DNA from: Tethya wilhelma
Lineage: Eukaryota; Porifera; Demospongiae; Tethyida; Tethyidae
Assembly (NCBI GenBank): GCA_964030475.1
Contig: CAXIPT010000014.1
Coordinates: 603,675 to 667,674, forward strand
DNA length: 64,000 nt
Reading direction: 5' to 3'
The translations under genes were made by a program, and so were the position numbers. Shown one piece after another: positions 10,347 to 22,055 of the stretch. Position 1 is the first letter of the stretch. Each line of letters opens with the position of its first letter. The notes under the pieces were generated by a model. That model did no database searches, had not been told where the DNA came from, and saw only the letters and a list, made by a program, of their open reading frames with translations.

Positions 10347-12927
10347 TTTACTGAAGAGGTACAGAGTGATTTCAAGCGAAGTACTGCCATGGCTCTCAAT
10401 ATGTACTGTGCTGAAACGAGTTCAGAAGAATGTCAAGCCATAGCTATTTCAAAGAGGTACCGTAATTTGTGTTGTGTTTAGTGTAGTCAAAAACTCTTAC
10501 ATGTGTTCGTAATGCATGCAGGAAGAGGCAGACCAGACTGTTTACTGAGAAGGATGTTACCATTGCTAACATTATTGAAACTGGTAACAACAGGATAGAG
10601 TTTGAACTCTACATTTTCTTTGAGGAAAACTTTAGTGTGCTACCAAGAGATGTTGTTCAACATGCAATTCAGGTAGTACTAATGTAATTGTGGTTTCAGT
10701 GCATGATAGAAACAAAATGTCAAAGAACCCAATAGCTATTAATAAATTAACAGTAAAGCCAGAAAATCTCATATTACGTGTTATTATTTTCACATCTCAA
10801 TTAATGCTTTTAAATGCTCGTATTTTTTGAAGGTTTTCACATGTAATTAGTAGAAGGAATTAAGAAACTATGTCAATATAAAATTATTGTAAGCATTGCT
10901 TTGTTAAATGATTATTAAATATGAGCAGAAGGCTTACAATAATATTATTGTAAGTGTGTTTATAGCTAGCTGCATGCTATGTACATGCAGGCTTGTAAAC
11001 ATGCTGATTATGCAGGTATACTAAAAAAGAAACGCACAAAACGGAGAGCAAAGTGTACAGCGAATATATATTAATGTTCACATAAATAAAAATTATAATA
11101 ATAATTATAAAGGTACTAAATTAAGTTCGTCTGGTTTGAGAATGCCGGTAAAAATAAAATTGAATAACTTTCTAAATATCCAACCGATTTCAAAATTTCG
11201 AGCACCATTGGAAAGCCCTCATTGTCCTCATTCTCTTAGTTTCTTTTCCAGCTTCTAACACCTTACCAGTCAAAAGTTAGCTTAATTTATCCCATATCCC
11301 ATATAAAAAAGTATTGCATGAAAAGTATTGCATTAAAAGTATTTCATGAATCTCATTATTTAACTTCCGGTGGCGTTCTCAAACCAGATAGACTTTAGCT
11401 ATAAGCTAACTTTAGCTATAAATTATTGTTGCATTGTAAAACATTGTAAGCTTATAGATCCATAAGCCACTTGATTAGGCCTAAGCAGTTCTAAGCTAGT
11501 AGACCTAAGCTTCATAATTAGGCCTAAGCAGACCATTAAGCTTAGGCATAAGCATTAATGATTAGGTCTAAGCTTAGACCTAAGCTCCTGATGGTTACGC
11601 CTAATCAAAGAGGCTTACATCTAAGCTTTACAACGTGTTCAAAAATTCCGAATCTGGAAAGAAAAAGAAGAAAAATTCTGAATCTTATCACATGCTACTA
11701 GTGTTTTCTTTATGCAGGAGAACACTGAAGTGTACCAAGAGGCTGGCTTTGCAAGTGTCTCTACTCAGGTTCTTGTTTCAACTGATGTACCATCGACTAA
11801 TGAAATGATTGGAATCATTGTTGGATGCATCATTGGATTTGTGGCACTGCTGGTATTAATAGGACTGATCATAAGGTATTAATTTACAAAATCAGTAAGT
11901 TATAATCTCATCATGGACAGAGTAACCTGTGGTATTGTTGACTTAGTGTTTCAAGAATTGGTTTTTCATGCAAGGTACCATTATCATCCATGCATTCCTA
12001 AAGAAAATGATTACTTCGTGGTATAGCACATACCAGTATAGTAACACTTGGTTTTTGTTAGTTTTTCTCATAGGATTGTGCATGTACTACTCCTGATGAA
12101 TAATTATTTACAGTGATTGCAAATTGTAATCAAAATATGCTCAGAATTGCATGCTTTTGTAAGGCTGCTTAACTTGCAGTGACAACATAAAACTGGATAA
12201 AATTTGCTGATGGATATAGTATTGCTAGATGCAATTCTGAAAAATAAAAGCTTGCTACTTTGACCAGCAATGTACCTCACACAATTGCAACTTGACATCA
12301 CAGATGACCATGATACGATTTCTGCCATTTTTGCAATCAGCTAGCAAAAAAATTATCTGGCTTGGACTGCACGGCTAGCTGTGTTTCCAGTACAGCAACA
12401 TGCAGAGAATTAGATTTCTAGAAGTAAAAGTTCTCCCTATGCTACACACTTCTTTTGTAAAAATTAGCTTCTTCTATATTATAATATTATATGCTTCTTT
12501 ATCAGATACAGATTCTACTGGTAAGTAAGCTAACTCTGCAGTAAGGCACATGCACTTTTCATAGCTTATACTCCACAGTCTAGAGAAAAGGCAGTGTTTT
12601 ACGTAGCTTGAAGTCGCATCATTTCTGGTGAACTCCCATGCACGACAGACAGTTAGATATATAGACCCACGAAACTTTGCTTGCATGTAATAATTATTAT
12701 ACAATCATAATAATGACTTTTATAATGGTCTTTTCAGTCTTTTCAGTCTTATGTTATGGTGTCGCTTCAAAGGGACGCCGAGGGCCCAAAAGTATGATTT
12801 ACAAGAGGCCAGCACCAAGCAGAATCCAGCCTTTAGAGAAATAGATGATGACAGTGTTAAATTAAATACCATGGAAAAGGAAACTAAATTTAGCGGAGCT
12901 GCTGTTAACTCGGGTAAATGTGCATAG
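10347..12927 (+). CDS. C-terminal exons of a single-pass membrane protein
   Basis: Four exons (10347-10456, 10522-10672, 11718-11875, 12747-12927) join in one frame at GT-AG sites to a TAG stop at 12925. The first two encode a globular stretch (FTEEVQSDFKRSTAM, CAETSSEECQ, then LFTEKDVTIANII and IEFELYIFFEE) that I cannot assign. The third gives VPSTNEMIGIIVGC followed by about 22 hydrophobic residues, an evident transmembrane helix that continues across the splice into LMLWCRFKG. The rest is a charged cytoplasmic tail of about 50 residues (KYDLQEASTKQNPAF, ending VNSGKCA) with no kinase or known motif. The layout (ectodomain, helix, tail) suits a receptor or adhesion protein. Same strand as the cbEGF exons at 301-1865, so possibly the same gene, but 8.5 kb with repeats and an antisense gene lies between. 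Confidence 0.78.
11122..11396. repeat. MITE in an intron of the membrane protein gene
   Basis: The left end taagttcgtctggtttgaga and the right end tctcaaaccagatagacttt are inverted matches with a few mismatches (shared core TCTGGTTTGAGAA-GCC). About 275 bp, non-coding, in the intron before the transmembrane exon. Confidence 0.65.
11450..11645. repeat. Cluster of TAAGCTTAGGCCTAAGC-like short repeats
   Basis: About a dozen short matches to ttaggcctaagc and its palindromic variants (taagcttaggc, gacctaagctt) occur in both orientations within 195 bp, in the same intron as the MITE at 11122. It can fold extensively. Function unknown. Confidence 0.5.
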
Positions 12928-13919
12928 TCACACAAAAGCAGAGAAGGAGACTGTTTATTATTATTAATTAAACTTGGTAATTTGTAATTTTAATAGTTAA
13001 AATACTTTGCCATAATAGTCTTTATGTAAATTAATAATATTTATAGATGTATATATATGTTTAATTTTGGATTTGAGTGTTATATAATTATAATAGTATA
13101 ATATTGCTGGAATATAATATAGTTGTAATTACATAATGTTTTTTATCGGTTAATTTTTCATTCATTTTCTCCAAATGGCTGCCATTATAGTTTCATGGGC
13201 ATGCATATAAAGGAAAAAATGGTAAAGTATACACGAATAAAGGTACAAACATTTTTAATTTTATAAAAGTGTGACTATTGTAGAATACAGGCCAGCAGTA
13301 CATGTGGCAGTCACAGGTAGAAATGGAACATTATTCCTTCTAAATTTTGCCCACTTTTTTGAGATTGCAGCTTTTTATTTCTCTAATGGTGTATCCTTGG
13401 GCTATAAAACCTGCATGGTCAGCTAGTAGTACTACTATTCCTTAAGTTATCCTTAAAATTTTAAAAGAAATTAATTAACCATTTAGAATTAATAAGCATT
13501 TAATTAATATTAATCAAAAATGGAATAATGTTCCTTTTCTACCTGTGACTGCCACACATATATACATACATACCCACTAGCGGTACGTTGAAAAGCTATA
13601 TTTCATGTATGCAGAAAATCTGAAGGATAGAGCAAATCATGGCCACATTCCCTGCATGGTGCAGGAAATTTTGCTCTATCCTCCACCAAAAATGTGTATA
13701 ATATGATTTATCAGATTTCCTGCTATATTACACATAGGAAATTCAGTTTTTCGTCCTGTATGTGAGTGGACAGCTAGTCTTGTGTCCAGGGCAGAGGGGG
13801 GGGGGGGGGGAATCGATCCCTCCCATGTCATATAATTTGACAGAATGATTGATGTCATCAGTACAAAATATGCCAGTGGCTGCTGGGATTTATAAAGCCA
13901 GAAAATAATCTCACTGAAT
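12928..13919. other. AT-rich downstream DNA with a poly-G run
   Basis: Apart from the MITE at 13303-13556, this holds AT-rich sequence likely to include the 3' UTR of the membrane protein gene, and a run of about 15 G ending near 13810. No further gene supported. Confidence 0.4.
13303..13556. repeat. MITE with about 34-bp terminal inverted repeats
   Basis: Starts tgtggcagtcacaggtagaa and ends with its reverse complement; the match continues inward through ggaacattattcc with about one mismatch. 254 bp, no ORF. It lies about 375 bp downstream of the membrane protein stop codon. Confidence 0.75.
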
Positions 13920-14186
13920 ACAAGTAAAAAAAAACATTGGAAATCTAACAGGAATGGCTAAATCGTAAAAAGAAAGCAAACAAGATGGAATGGCTGTTAA
14001 AGTGTGTAAGGAATTCTTCCTGTGGGCAAAATGAGAGACTCAATAAGGAGATTGTTAAATGCAGCCCTGGGCCATATAGGAAGAATTCCTTACACACTCT
14101 AACAGCCATTCCATCTTGTTTGCGTTTTTTTTACGATTTAGCCATTCCTGTGTCTCATTACATTTCCAATGTTTTTTTTTACTTGT
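13920..14186. repeat. F family foldback element
   Basis: Begins acaagtaaaaaaaaacattgg and ends with its inverse. The arms run inward through aggaatggctaaatcgtaaa and agtgtgtaaggaattcttcc. Further copies, whole or partial, lie at 14520-14615, 26562-26800, 28608-28850, 39325-39680 and 51725-51970. No coding capacity. Confidence 0.8.
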
Positions 14187-14216
14187 TTGTTCTTATTTTT
14201 CCATAATTCTACAAAT

Positions 14217-14520
14217 CACATTTGAGTTGGTGTGTGTAGCAAGCTACTCAGCCAGTAGTCTGGTAAGCCAGAATACTGAGCCAGTGGGCTGCTGAGTTAA
14301 TCGTATAGCCAGCTTGATACTGAAGTGAAACACACATCTCAGTCATTTGGAGGCAGGAGCTGTATCATAAGATTTACTTGCCATTCTATATGTTATGATA
14401 ATGATGAAATCAAAGTCCTGATTCACCTCTTACGAAGAGCACCGCAACCAGGTATCACAAACTTGCATTTAATTCCAAATGTGTGCAGAATTCCTGTATA
14501 TATAGGCTGCATTTAGCAGA
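14217..14520 (+). repeat. T family repeat
   Basis: A dispersed block (catttgagttggtgtgtgta, then gaagtgaaacacacatctca, then ggaggcaggagctgtatcat). It follows the F foldback here and also at 28868-29100, 31890-32190 and, inverted, 39060-39310. F, T and R blocks usually occur in that order, suggesting one larger composite non-autonomous element. Confidence 0.7.
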
Positions 14521-14790
14521 GTCTCTCGTGTTTCCAACAGGAAGAATTCCTTACACAGGCTCCGACAGCCATTCCACTTGTTTGCTTTCTTTTTACGATT
14601 TAGCCATATACTTCGTCAAGTAATCCAACACATTGATGTGCATCGTAATGATATATGATCCACGTGCTGCTAGATTTATTGCTGAAGTCTCTGTCTATGA
14701 TCCATGTGATAGTAATTATGTAAGAGGCATAACACCCAGGATCATTCACCGGCTACTAGCAAGCTTCTAGAGGAATACGCTACTCAGCTA

Positions 14791-15463
14791 CTCAGGTGTA
14801 TTAAGGACTGGGACCCTCATTAACTTTTCCTTAAATGCGTAATCAATATATCTCAAAAACTAATTATGCTATTACCATGGAAACAGACTATAGCATTGTG
14901 CTAATGGTCCTCAACATGTACATACATTTATTTTCATCATGTGACTAATCATCTTTGAATAATTAGCAATTCATGAATAATTAATTAGACGGTAATGTTC
15001 CCTTGTTGCTATGGCAACCAAAATTTTCCAGCGGTATCGTCTTATCAAATACTAAAATTCTATCCCATTGGATTTCTGAGCGACGTTTCCATGGTGAGAT
15101 ATGACCCGAAATAGGCTTACAGTGGGTGTGCTTTAAATGGAAAGCACCTGATTTCTCACCATGGAAACGTGATATCAAAAATCCGTAGGGATAAAAGTTT
15201 AGTATATGATCAGACGATACTGCTGGAAAAATTTGGTTGCCATAGCAACAGAGGAACATTACCGTCTAATTAATTATTCATGATTTGCTAATTATTCACG
15301 GCTGATAAGTCACATGACCAAAATTAATGCATGTACATGTTAAGAACCATTAGGATAATGGTAAAACCCGTTTCCATGGTGATAACTTAACTGGTTTTGA
15401 AGATATATTGATTACGCATTTAAGGAAACGTTAATTAGGGTCCCAGTCCTTAGTACACCTGAG
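14791..15463. repeat. Large foldback element, 673 bp
   Basis: The ends ctcaggtgta and tacacctgag are inverted, and arms of roughly 300 bp pair with scattered mismatches. Matched segments include ggactgggaccct, ttgctatggcaacc, gacggtaatgttcc and ttccatggtgagaaa. The centre is a spacer of about 55 bp near 15127. No ORF of note. Confidence 0.8.
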
Positions 15464-15879
15464 TATATCCCTGTGGTGTCCCTTGATGACATTAATATTA
15501 TGTTTCTACGTATTAAGGGACTGTTGATGGTGCCAAATTTGAGCAATTTATAACTCAGTGAATTTAGGAATGTCCCCGGCAAAAAAGTTCTCCATAATGA
15601 GATTGAAATTATTCAGACTGTCCACATACCAAATGGCCATCATTCAGGCTAAAAACCTTAAAATGCATTCTAAACCTATAGCTAGTTTTAAGAGCTTCAT
15701 ATTCAGACAGGATTCTGAAGATCTTCATATTTTAGGAACTTGATATTCCTCAGAGGCAATTTATTCAAAAAACTCCTTCAATACTGAGAAAGGCTGGATT
15801 TTCTAATTTTCTAATTTCCTAGTAAATAACAGTAAATTGTAAGGGCAAACCAGTCCAACATCGGTATTCAGCTCCCAGT

Positions 15880-16560
15880 GAGAATCAATTTAACATTGTT
15901 TACTTTAATGCTAGAAGTCTCCTCCCTAAGTTTGACAAACTTGTTGTCTCCTGTCCACTCCATCAACCTACCATATCTACAAAATTGAAACATGGCTTTG
16001 TAGTGACATTTTGATATAATGAGTTATTCATACCCACTTATTCTTTGTACAATCTTGACAGGAATAGACATGGAGGTGGTGATTTATTGTATGTGCATAG
16101 TAGTATTGTTGTTAAGGTCATGCAATCACATAGCCTCGAGTTACTTGTTCTGTCAATAACAATATCTAATCAAAATTCTATACATGCAGTTGCCTTGTTT
16201 AATCGTCTCCTGAGCAGTATATAGCCCCTCAATTTTTCTGAGCTTTCTAACATACTTAATTTTTTACAACCACTGTACTCCTTTGGACCTTGGGGATTTT
16301 AATGTAGATTTTTGTAGCCCTAACCATTATTGTCATACAATTAACCCTTTCTCATGTCATGCTTACTCTAAAATTGTCAGTCCAAATGGCATCACTTCAC
16401 TTAGTGATTTAGTTTTTCTGTCTGATCCAAGTCGGGTATTGGTCTTAGTGTCAGTTGGATCAACAGCTATCTGTACAAAGAACACAAAAGGTGGTCCAGA
16501 TATCCAACATCTAAGTCATCGTTACTTATGTCCTTCTTATACAGTTTAGACTTCTATTAA
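15880..16560 (+). pseudogene. LINE endonuclease-domain fragment
   Basis: Translated pieces match an APE-type endonuclease of non-LTR retrotransposons. FNIVYFNARSLLPKFDKL is the typical N-terminal motif, then after frameshifts come TWLCSDI and RNRHGGG, then LGDFNVDF (the GDFN motif) and SLSDLVFLSD. Several stops and shifts separate them, and the reverse transcriptase is absent. This is a dead fragment, perhaps of a CR1/L2-type LINE. Confidence 0.7.
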
Positions 16561-16984
16561 TATGAAATAAAACTCTCTTGTAAGCAGTTCAGGTACACTT
16601 CATTACAATTTTTGAGACATTTGGTAGTAAGCAATTCACGCAAAGCTCAGTTCTTAATGATCAATGAGTACTCTTGACTCTGATCGATTTATTAACTTGA
16701 CTCTCATGAGAAATGCAAATGAAAGAAGGACTTTCAGGTAAAATCTCTAATGTTGCAATCTGATTGGTAGTCATGTTTTTAAGACTGCTGACTCAGCACA
16801 ACCAGGAATTCACTCAACTCCAATCATGTGACCGCAATACTTTGCAAGAAGAGTTGATTACTCACTTGCCAGCTCAGCTGAGGCACACTTGCATCATAAT
16901 ATATACCTCCTCTAATGAGATCTGGGGTACTAATTATATATAAGCTTTCAAGCCCACATCTGTTAATCATGCCCATTTCTTAGT

Positions 16985-17585
16985 GTGCGTTTCTTAAAGA
17001 TTAATGTTTTCACTTGGCAAGAGGAGCTAGCTAAGGGGCAACTAACATATTTTATAGGTAAATTTAGCGAGCAAGACACTATACTTACTTTCTTAATCAT
17101 GCTGTTTTTAGCACAATATAAGCAGGAATCTAAGGTATGTCATATGCATGTGAACTTCCCGATTCTAGTGGTGGTACTCTATATCTTTGCAGTTAGTACA
17201 TAAACAATCAAATCATTGTTAGTGACCAAATTGGTTATAGAGTTTCAGGCTGCAAGTCTGGGCATCCACAGTAGTCAGTCATGGTCCTCTACTTGGATCT
17301 GCTGGGCCCATGTACTAGATCTCCATCGTACTGTGTTCAGCACCTAGGTGCCTTTTCATTTTGTTATGTAATTTTGCTAATATGGAAAGGAAAAGTCATA
17401 AGTATATTATAATTATGGGAAATAAATTGGCAAAAATAATTTCATATGACTGCATGAATAATAAAATTTCTATCAGCGTAACCCAGGCCTATATATAGCT
17501 AAATATATAGAGTACTGTAAGTAGAGAGGTTCTAAAGTTGTAGAACAGCTCTAAGCCATCAAGAGGCAGGGGCGTAGGCAGGTTT
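16985..17585 (+). repeat. Direct segmental repeat, copy 1
   Basis: 16990-17405 closely matches 20290-20725 (ttttcacttggcaagaggagctagc onward); 17405-17585 matches 21691-21850. In copy 2 an S element (20727-21690) lies between the two halves, so this copy shows the uninterrupted arrangement. It contains a short open stretch of no recognised family. Confidence 0.7.
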
Positions 17586-17588
17586 ATC

Positions 17589-17953
17589 ATACGTACGGTA
17601 GTATGTATAGTAGGAATGGGCCAACTGTCCCATAGACGCAATACAAAATGTTGGTCACTATAAAAATCTAGTCAAACAAAATTAAACCTTCAAAGTTGCT
17701 CAGAGGCTCTTACTGACAGATTACCAACTGCATGCAAGGCCTAAGACTCAAAAACTTTCCACAGCTCTCGTGGAGAGCGCTAGTGGGAAGCCACCATAGT
17801 GCCATTTTTGTTCATCTAACTTACTTACTTACGTACTTACGTACTTCCTAACTGACTTACTTGAAAAGGATTTCCACAGAACCAGAATGTGTTGAGCCAA
17901 CTTTGACAGCACAAAGTAAGTTCTTTTCATAGGTACTACATTCCTTGATACTC
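17589..17953 (+). repeat. S family repeat, truncated at an N
   Basis: Left end catacgtacggtagtatgta, then sequence parallel to 20730-21100 but diverged, including a TTACTTACGTAC-type repeat in place of TTCC. It stops at the N at 17954. Confidence 0.65.
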
Positions 17954-18002
17954 NGATTGCTTTCCACTGGATAGGCTCAACAACAGTGTGTTGACTCATT
18001 GA

Positions 18003-19546
18003 ATGTAGAAGATTGCATTAGCTATGAATCACGAGGCTCTGACGTTACCATTCTGTGCTTCAAGTTTGTGTTTGAGTATGCTGAGGGATTATCTGAAGCT
18101 GGTGGACTGGTATTTGCACTCAGTCTTGGCACCAACTTGTACATTGGAGTATTTGTGCTCATCAATCGTATTCAGTCGAACAGTTGGAAATATTTTTTAN
18201 GTTTTTCGCCATTTCTTGGCTGCTTCCACTGTCTTTGTTCGATTTTTTTTTGACACACCCACTGATCTAACCAACCAGGGACAAATAAATGGAAAAAGAA
18301 TGCGTACTTCTAAAGAGCTGACGTCAGGCAGTTTGTGTTCTAAATTTGGCACTCTTGCAGTGATCACAAAGAGAGATTTTAGAAAAAGCGGTACATCAAA
18401 GAAGCTGCCCCTTTGAAGTGGATTGTCTGCCAACGCGGTTTATTTAGTATTGAACGCGAGTAGATAATAATTTGTACACGTGGCAGATCAGAGTGAAATC
18501 TTTTGTGATTGTGGTAGCTGCTACAGAACAGCCAGCTGAAGTGAAATATGGTTGGTGACAAGTAGAGAAAGGGTTGAGGTATTACTGGAAGTCAGACTCG
18601 TCTACTCAAAGCTGCTAACTTCACCTCAAAGTGACTGAATGTTTTCTCTCTAATTGAAGAGCACCCAGATGAAATGAGTCACACTGCTTTGTCGTTGGTT
18701 TCTCAAGATCCAAGCCTCTGTCTTAGCTTCTGTCACGCTGGTGATGCTTCCATACTGCTGTGAAACTCTGGGACTAGCTCAAGTTCTGTTCTGAAAGAAA
18801 GGTAATCCAATATAGTACTGCAAATTATCATGTACCATTATGAGTGAACTGCACTGTTAAAAATAGTGTGTCCACATAACTGCTTAGATTTTACACACTA
18901 GTGTGTTAAACAACACCCTTTTTCTGTTGCCATGGAAACGTTTGATGTGGTTTAAGTTCAAAAAAGCATATTTTCATGTGGATTAACTTTTCTGGGGATT
19001 GAATACTGAAATATTAGTTTTCAACATCTAGAGAAGCTTTTGAGTTACATTATCATGCTTAAATGCACATTTAAGATTTACACACTTTAGGTGTGTTAAA
19101 TTTAACGTGCATGGGAACACACCATTTTTAACAGTGTGATTTGCTAATATAGTGTATGGTTTATAACTCCATGTGTCTTTACTATTACCATGAAATGTGC
19201 TTCTGCATGCATCTACTCTGTGTGTGTGTGCTAAGTATGAATGTTTGAAGTGAGATTTTTTAGATAACATTATGAAGAGGTATATACACTTGTGTACAAC
19301 AAAAAACGACAAAAATTACCAGGCTATAGCTGTTTAGGATAGTACGTACTCTTGACTTGTGCATGTTTGTCTCACTTCTTGTACCATTCTTCTTCTTTCA
19401 GTATGGCATCTGTACACCTTGAAGTAGCAGAGCACTTCCATATGGAGCAGAGATTCTACAGATACACTCAATCTTGTAAGCAAAATAAAATACTGTTTGT
19501 TTTTTTGTTGATCACAAGTCTGTTTTTTGTTGTTGTTTTTTCCTTT

Positions 19547-19586
<40 letters not shown>

Positions 19587-19871
19587 GATTTTATAGTAGG
19601 AGTGACAACATCGTACTTGTTACCTTATGGTACACCACAATCTATATTGGCAGAAATTCACCCTTGTTCGGAGTCTTTTGGACCGTACTTTGTCTCCTCA
19701 ACAGCACAGTTCCTCGTCATTGAGTTTCAAGTTGGATTTAGCATCCATCTGTTCTGTCTTAGGAAACCAGCTCATATACTATACCATCCAGCTCTGTTGC
19801 TGACACAGAGTCGTCTTGATGGTCCACCTGAAAGCCAGCCAGTTCATAGACACTTTATTTTCTGGCATTGA
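18003..19871 (+). other. Candidate exons, unrecognised
   Basis: Three stretches look coding but are unproven. 18003-18196 reads DCISYESRGSDVTILCFKF then YAEGLSEAGGLVFALSLGTN, with a hydrophobic stretch, and runs into the N at 18200. 19402-19475 (MASVHLEVAEHFHMEQRF) sits after a tttctttcag acceptor and ends at a GT. It joins in frame across a 35-T tract to 19588 onward (IVGVTTSYLLPYGTP). I recognise no family. They could be exons of a membrane protein or chance open frames between repeats. Confidence 0.25.
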
Positions 19872-20271
19872 TATTATATTTACACTAGCTCTATACTTCT
19901 GGAATACAAACCATTCAATTTTGATACTTACCCAATTATACTGGTTATTGATGTGTATAGTAGTACTGTTAAACTTTTTCTGTTGCTTCCAGGCATCTTG
20001 AATACTTGCCACCAGGTGTCAGCCTCATTTGAAGACCTCTTTCCCTTTGATGAGGGCTTGTTGTGTTGTAAAAAAAGCAACAAAAAAGTAGCCAGCTGTC
20101 TAGTTGTAAGATCCCGCGCAGAATCTTCATGCGCAATCATTCTATACTTCCGGTTGAGGTTTGTGGTGATGTTAAACGACAAAATTATGACGCAATTCTT
20201 CCTGCCCGCGCTCTTCGCGCGCTGTTCGCGTGTTGCTATGACCGACCACCCTTAACCTGACCCAGGCCTTA

Positions 20272-20726
20272 ATGGCACTGAGGGTGCATTTCTTAGAATT
20301 GACTAAAGATGTTTTCACTTGGCAGGAGGAGCTAGCTAAGGGGCAACTAACTTATTTTGTAGGTAAATTTAGCGAGCAAGACACTATACTTACCTTCTTA
20401 ATCATGGTGTTTTTAGCACAATATAAGCAGATTTTTGATGAATCTAAGCGGGTATGTCATATGCATGTGAACTTCCTGATTCCAGTGGTGGTACTCTATA
20501 TCTTTGCATAGTGCATAAATAATCAGATCATTGTTCAGTGACCAAATTGGTTGTAGAGTTTCAGGCTGCAAGTCTGGGCATCCACAATAGTCAGTCATGG
20601 TCCTCTACTTGAATCTGCTGGGCCCATGTACTAGATCTCCATCGTACTGGCAATGTGTTCAGCACCTAGGTGCTATTTCATTTTGTTATGTAATTTTGCT
20701 AATACGGAAAGGAAAAGTCATAAGTA
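20272..20726 (+). repeat. Direct segmental repeat, copy 2
   Basis: Matches 16985-17405 with small differences, for example extra bases at gatttttgatgaa near 20430. It is interrupted after 20726 by the S element, beyond which the repeat resumes at 21691. Confidence 0.7.
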
Positions 20727-21690
20727 TATCATACGTACGGTAGTACGTATAGTAGGAATGGGCCGACTGTCCCATAGACACAATACAAAATGTTTATGCT
20801 CATAAATTTTCAGAGAATGACAGCTAAGCCTTCAGAAATGGATTAAAGCCTCCCTTGGATAGTTTTCTAACTGCATGCATCAACAAAACTCACAGAAACT
20901 TTCTAGAGCACTCTGGAGAGAGCGCTGGTGGGAAGCCAGAACAGTGCAATTTTGTTTTCTTCTTCCTTCCTTCCTTCCTTCCTTCCTTCCTTCCTTCCTA
21001 ACTGACAAACTTGAACGCGATTTCCAGACAAACTAAAGGCATTCAGCCAGCTTTAACTGTACAGTGCAACTTGACTTCATCCGAACTACGTCCTTTTATA
21101 CTCGTTTGGTGCCTAAAAGCTATATAACAAACAAAATCTAGGCATTTTTTAAAAACTCTGGTATAAAATACTGTACTTGCATGTAGCCATCTTGATGTTG
21201 GTAAAGGTCGTCAACAGACCACGTGGTTTGCTTGCATCTAATGCGCATGCGCATCCAGTGTACTTGAAAGCAGTAGCTCATGCTTTTTGTAGAGACTGAC
21301 CAGTCTCTGATAGCTTATCCATTGCAATTGAGCACCTTAGTGTTGAAAAAAGTGATCAAACAAGTATAGTAAAAATTTCATAAAAATTAGCAGTGTAGGA
21401 ATGGGCAGTGCTGTAAAAAGGAAGGAAACAAGGCTGGGACTTTAAATTTCGGCACATGACTATTCAAAGTTTTCCAAGCTCACATAGGTTGCCTGTATAC
21501 CTTCTAATTTATTTAAATAAACCATGACTTAATTGGAATCAGAATTTTAATCATGATTCTACGATAGAGCGAACCATGGAAATGAAGTAGTCATGTGCCG
21601 AAATTTAAAGTCCCAGCCTTGTTTCCTTCCTTTTTACAGCACTGCCCATTCCTACACTGCTAATTCTTATAAAATTTTTACTATACTTGT
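20727..21690 (+). repeat. S family element, most complete copy
   Basis: 964 bp. Left end catacgtacggtagtacgta, a body with a (TTCC)n tract near 20966-20997, then a terminal foldback (21360-21690) whose arms start acaagtatagtaaaaattt. Comparison with copy 1 of the surrounding repeat (aagtatat joined directly to tataattatggg at about 17402) defines both ends exactly. No ORF. Other copies: 2895-3718 inverted, 9550-10322 and 17589-17953. Confidence 0.75.
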
Positions 21691-21935
21691 TATAATTATG
21701 GGAAATAAATTGGCAAAAATAATTTCATATGACTGCATGAGTAATAAAATTTCTATCAGCGTAACCCAGGCCTATATACAGAGTAATGTAAGTAGACTGG
21801 TTCTAAAGTTGTAGAACAGCTCTAAGGCAGGGGCGTAGGCAGGTTTATAGAATAGAAAGAGGGAGTATCAAAATCATACGTTCAAAGCACGCAGAAAATT
21901 CTGTGTGACCAGAAAGCACACCCACTTAATTAGCT

Positions 21936-22055
21936 ACACAGTAAAACAAATTATGAAGTTCATACCAAAGGTATGTTCAGTGGGACATCTGAAGTACCAC
22001 AGATGTCCCACTGAGCATACCTTTGGTATGAACTTCATACTTTTGTTTACTGTGT
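21936..22055. repeat. Near-perfect 120-bp hairpin
   Basis: Arms of about 56 nt around an 8-nt loop (21992-21999). The inner arms gggacatctg / cagatgtccc and gaagttcatacc / ggtatgaacttc pair fully; the outer arms acacagtaaaacaaa / ttttgtttactgtgt pair with small slips. It could be a tiny foldback element or a structured RNA locus; nothing shows transcription. Confidence 0.75.

Noticed and set aside
19402..19871. Firm host gene across the 35-T tract
   Set aside because: The join is in frame, but no family is recognised and the last part may be chance, so it is kept only as a low-confidence candidate.
20413..20598. Coding region in the 17.0/20.3 kb segmental repeat
   Set aside because: Short frames differ between the two copies and contain no motif; treated as repeat.
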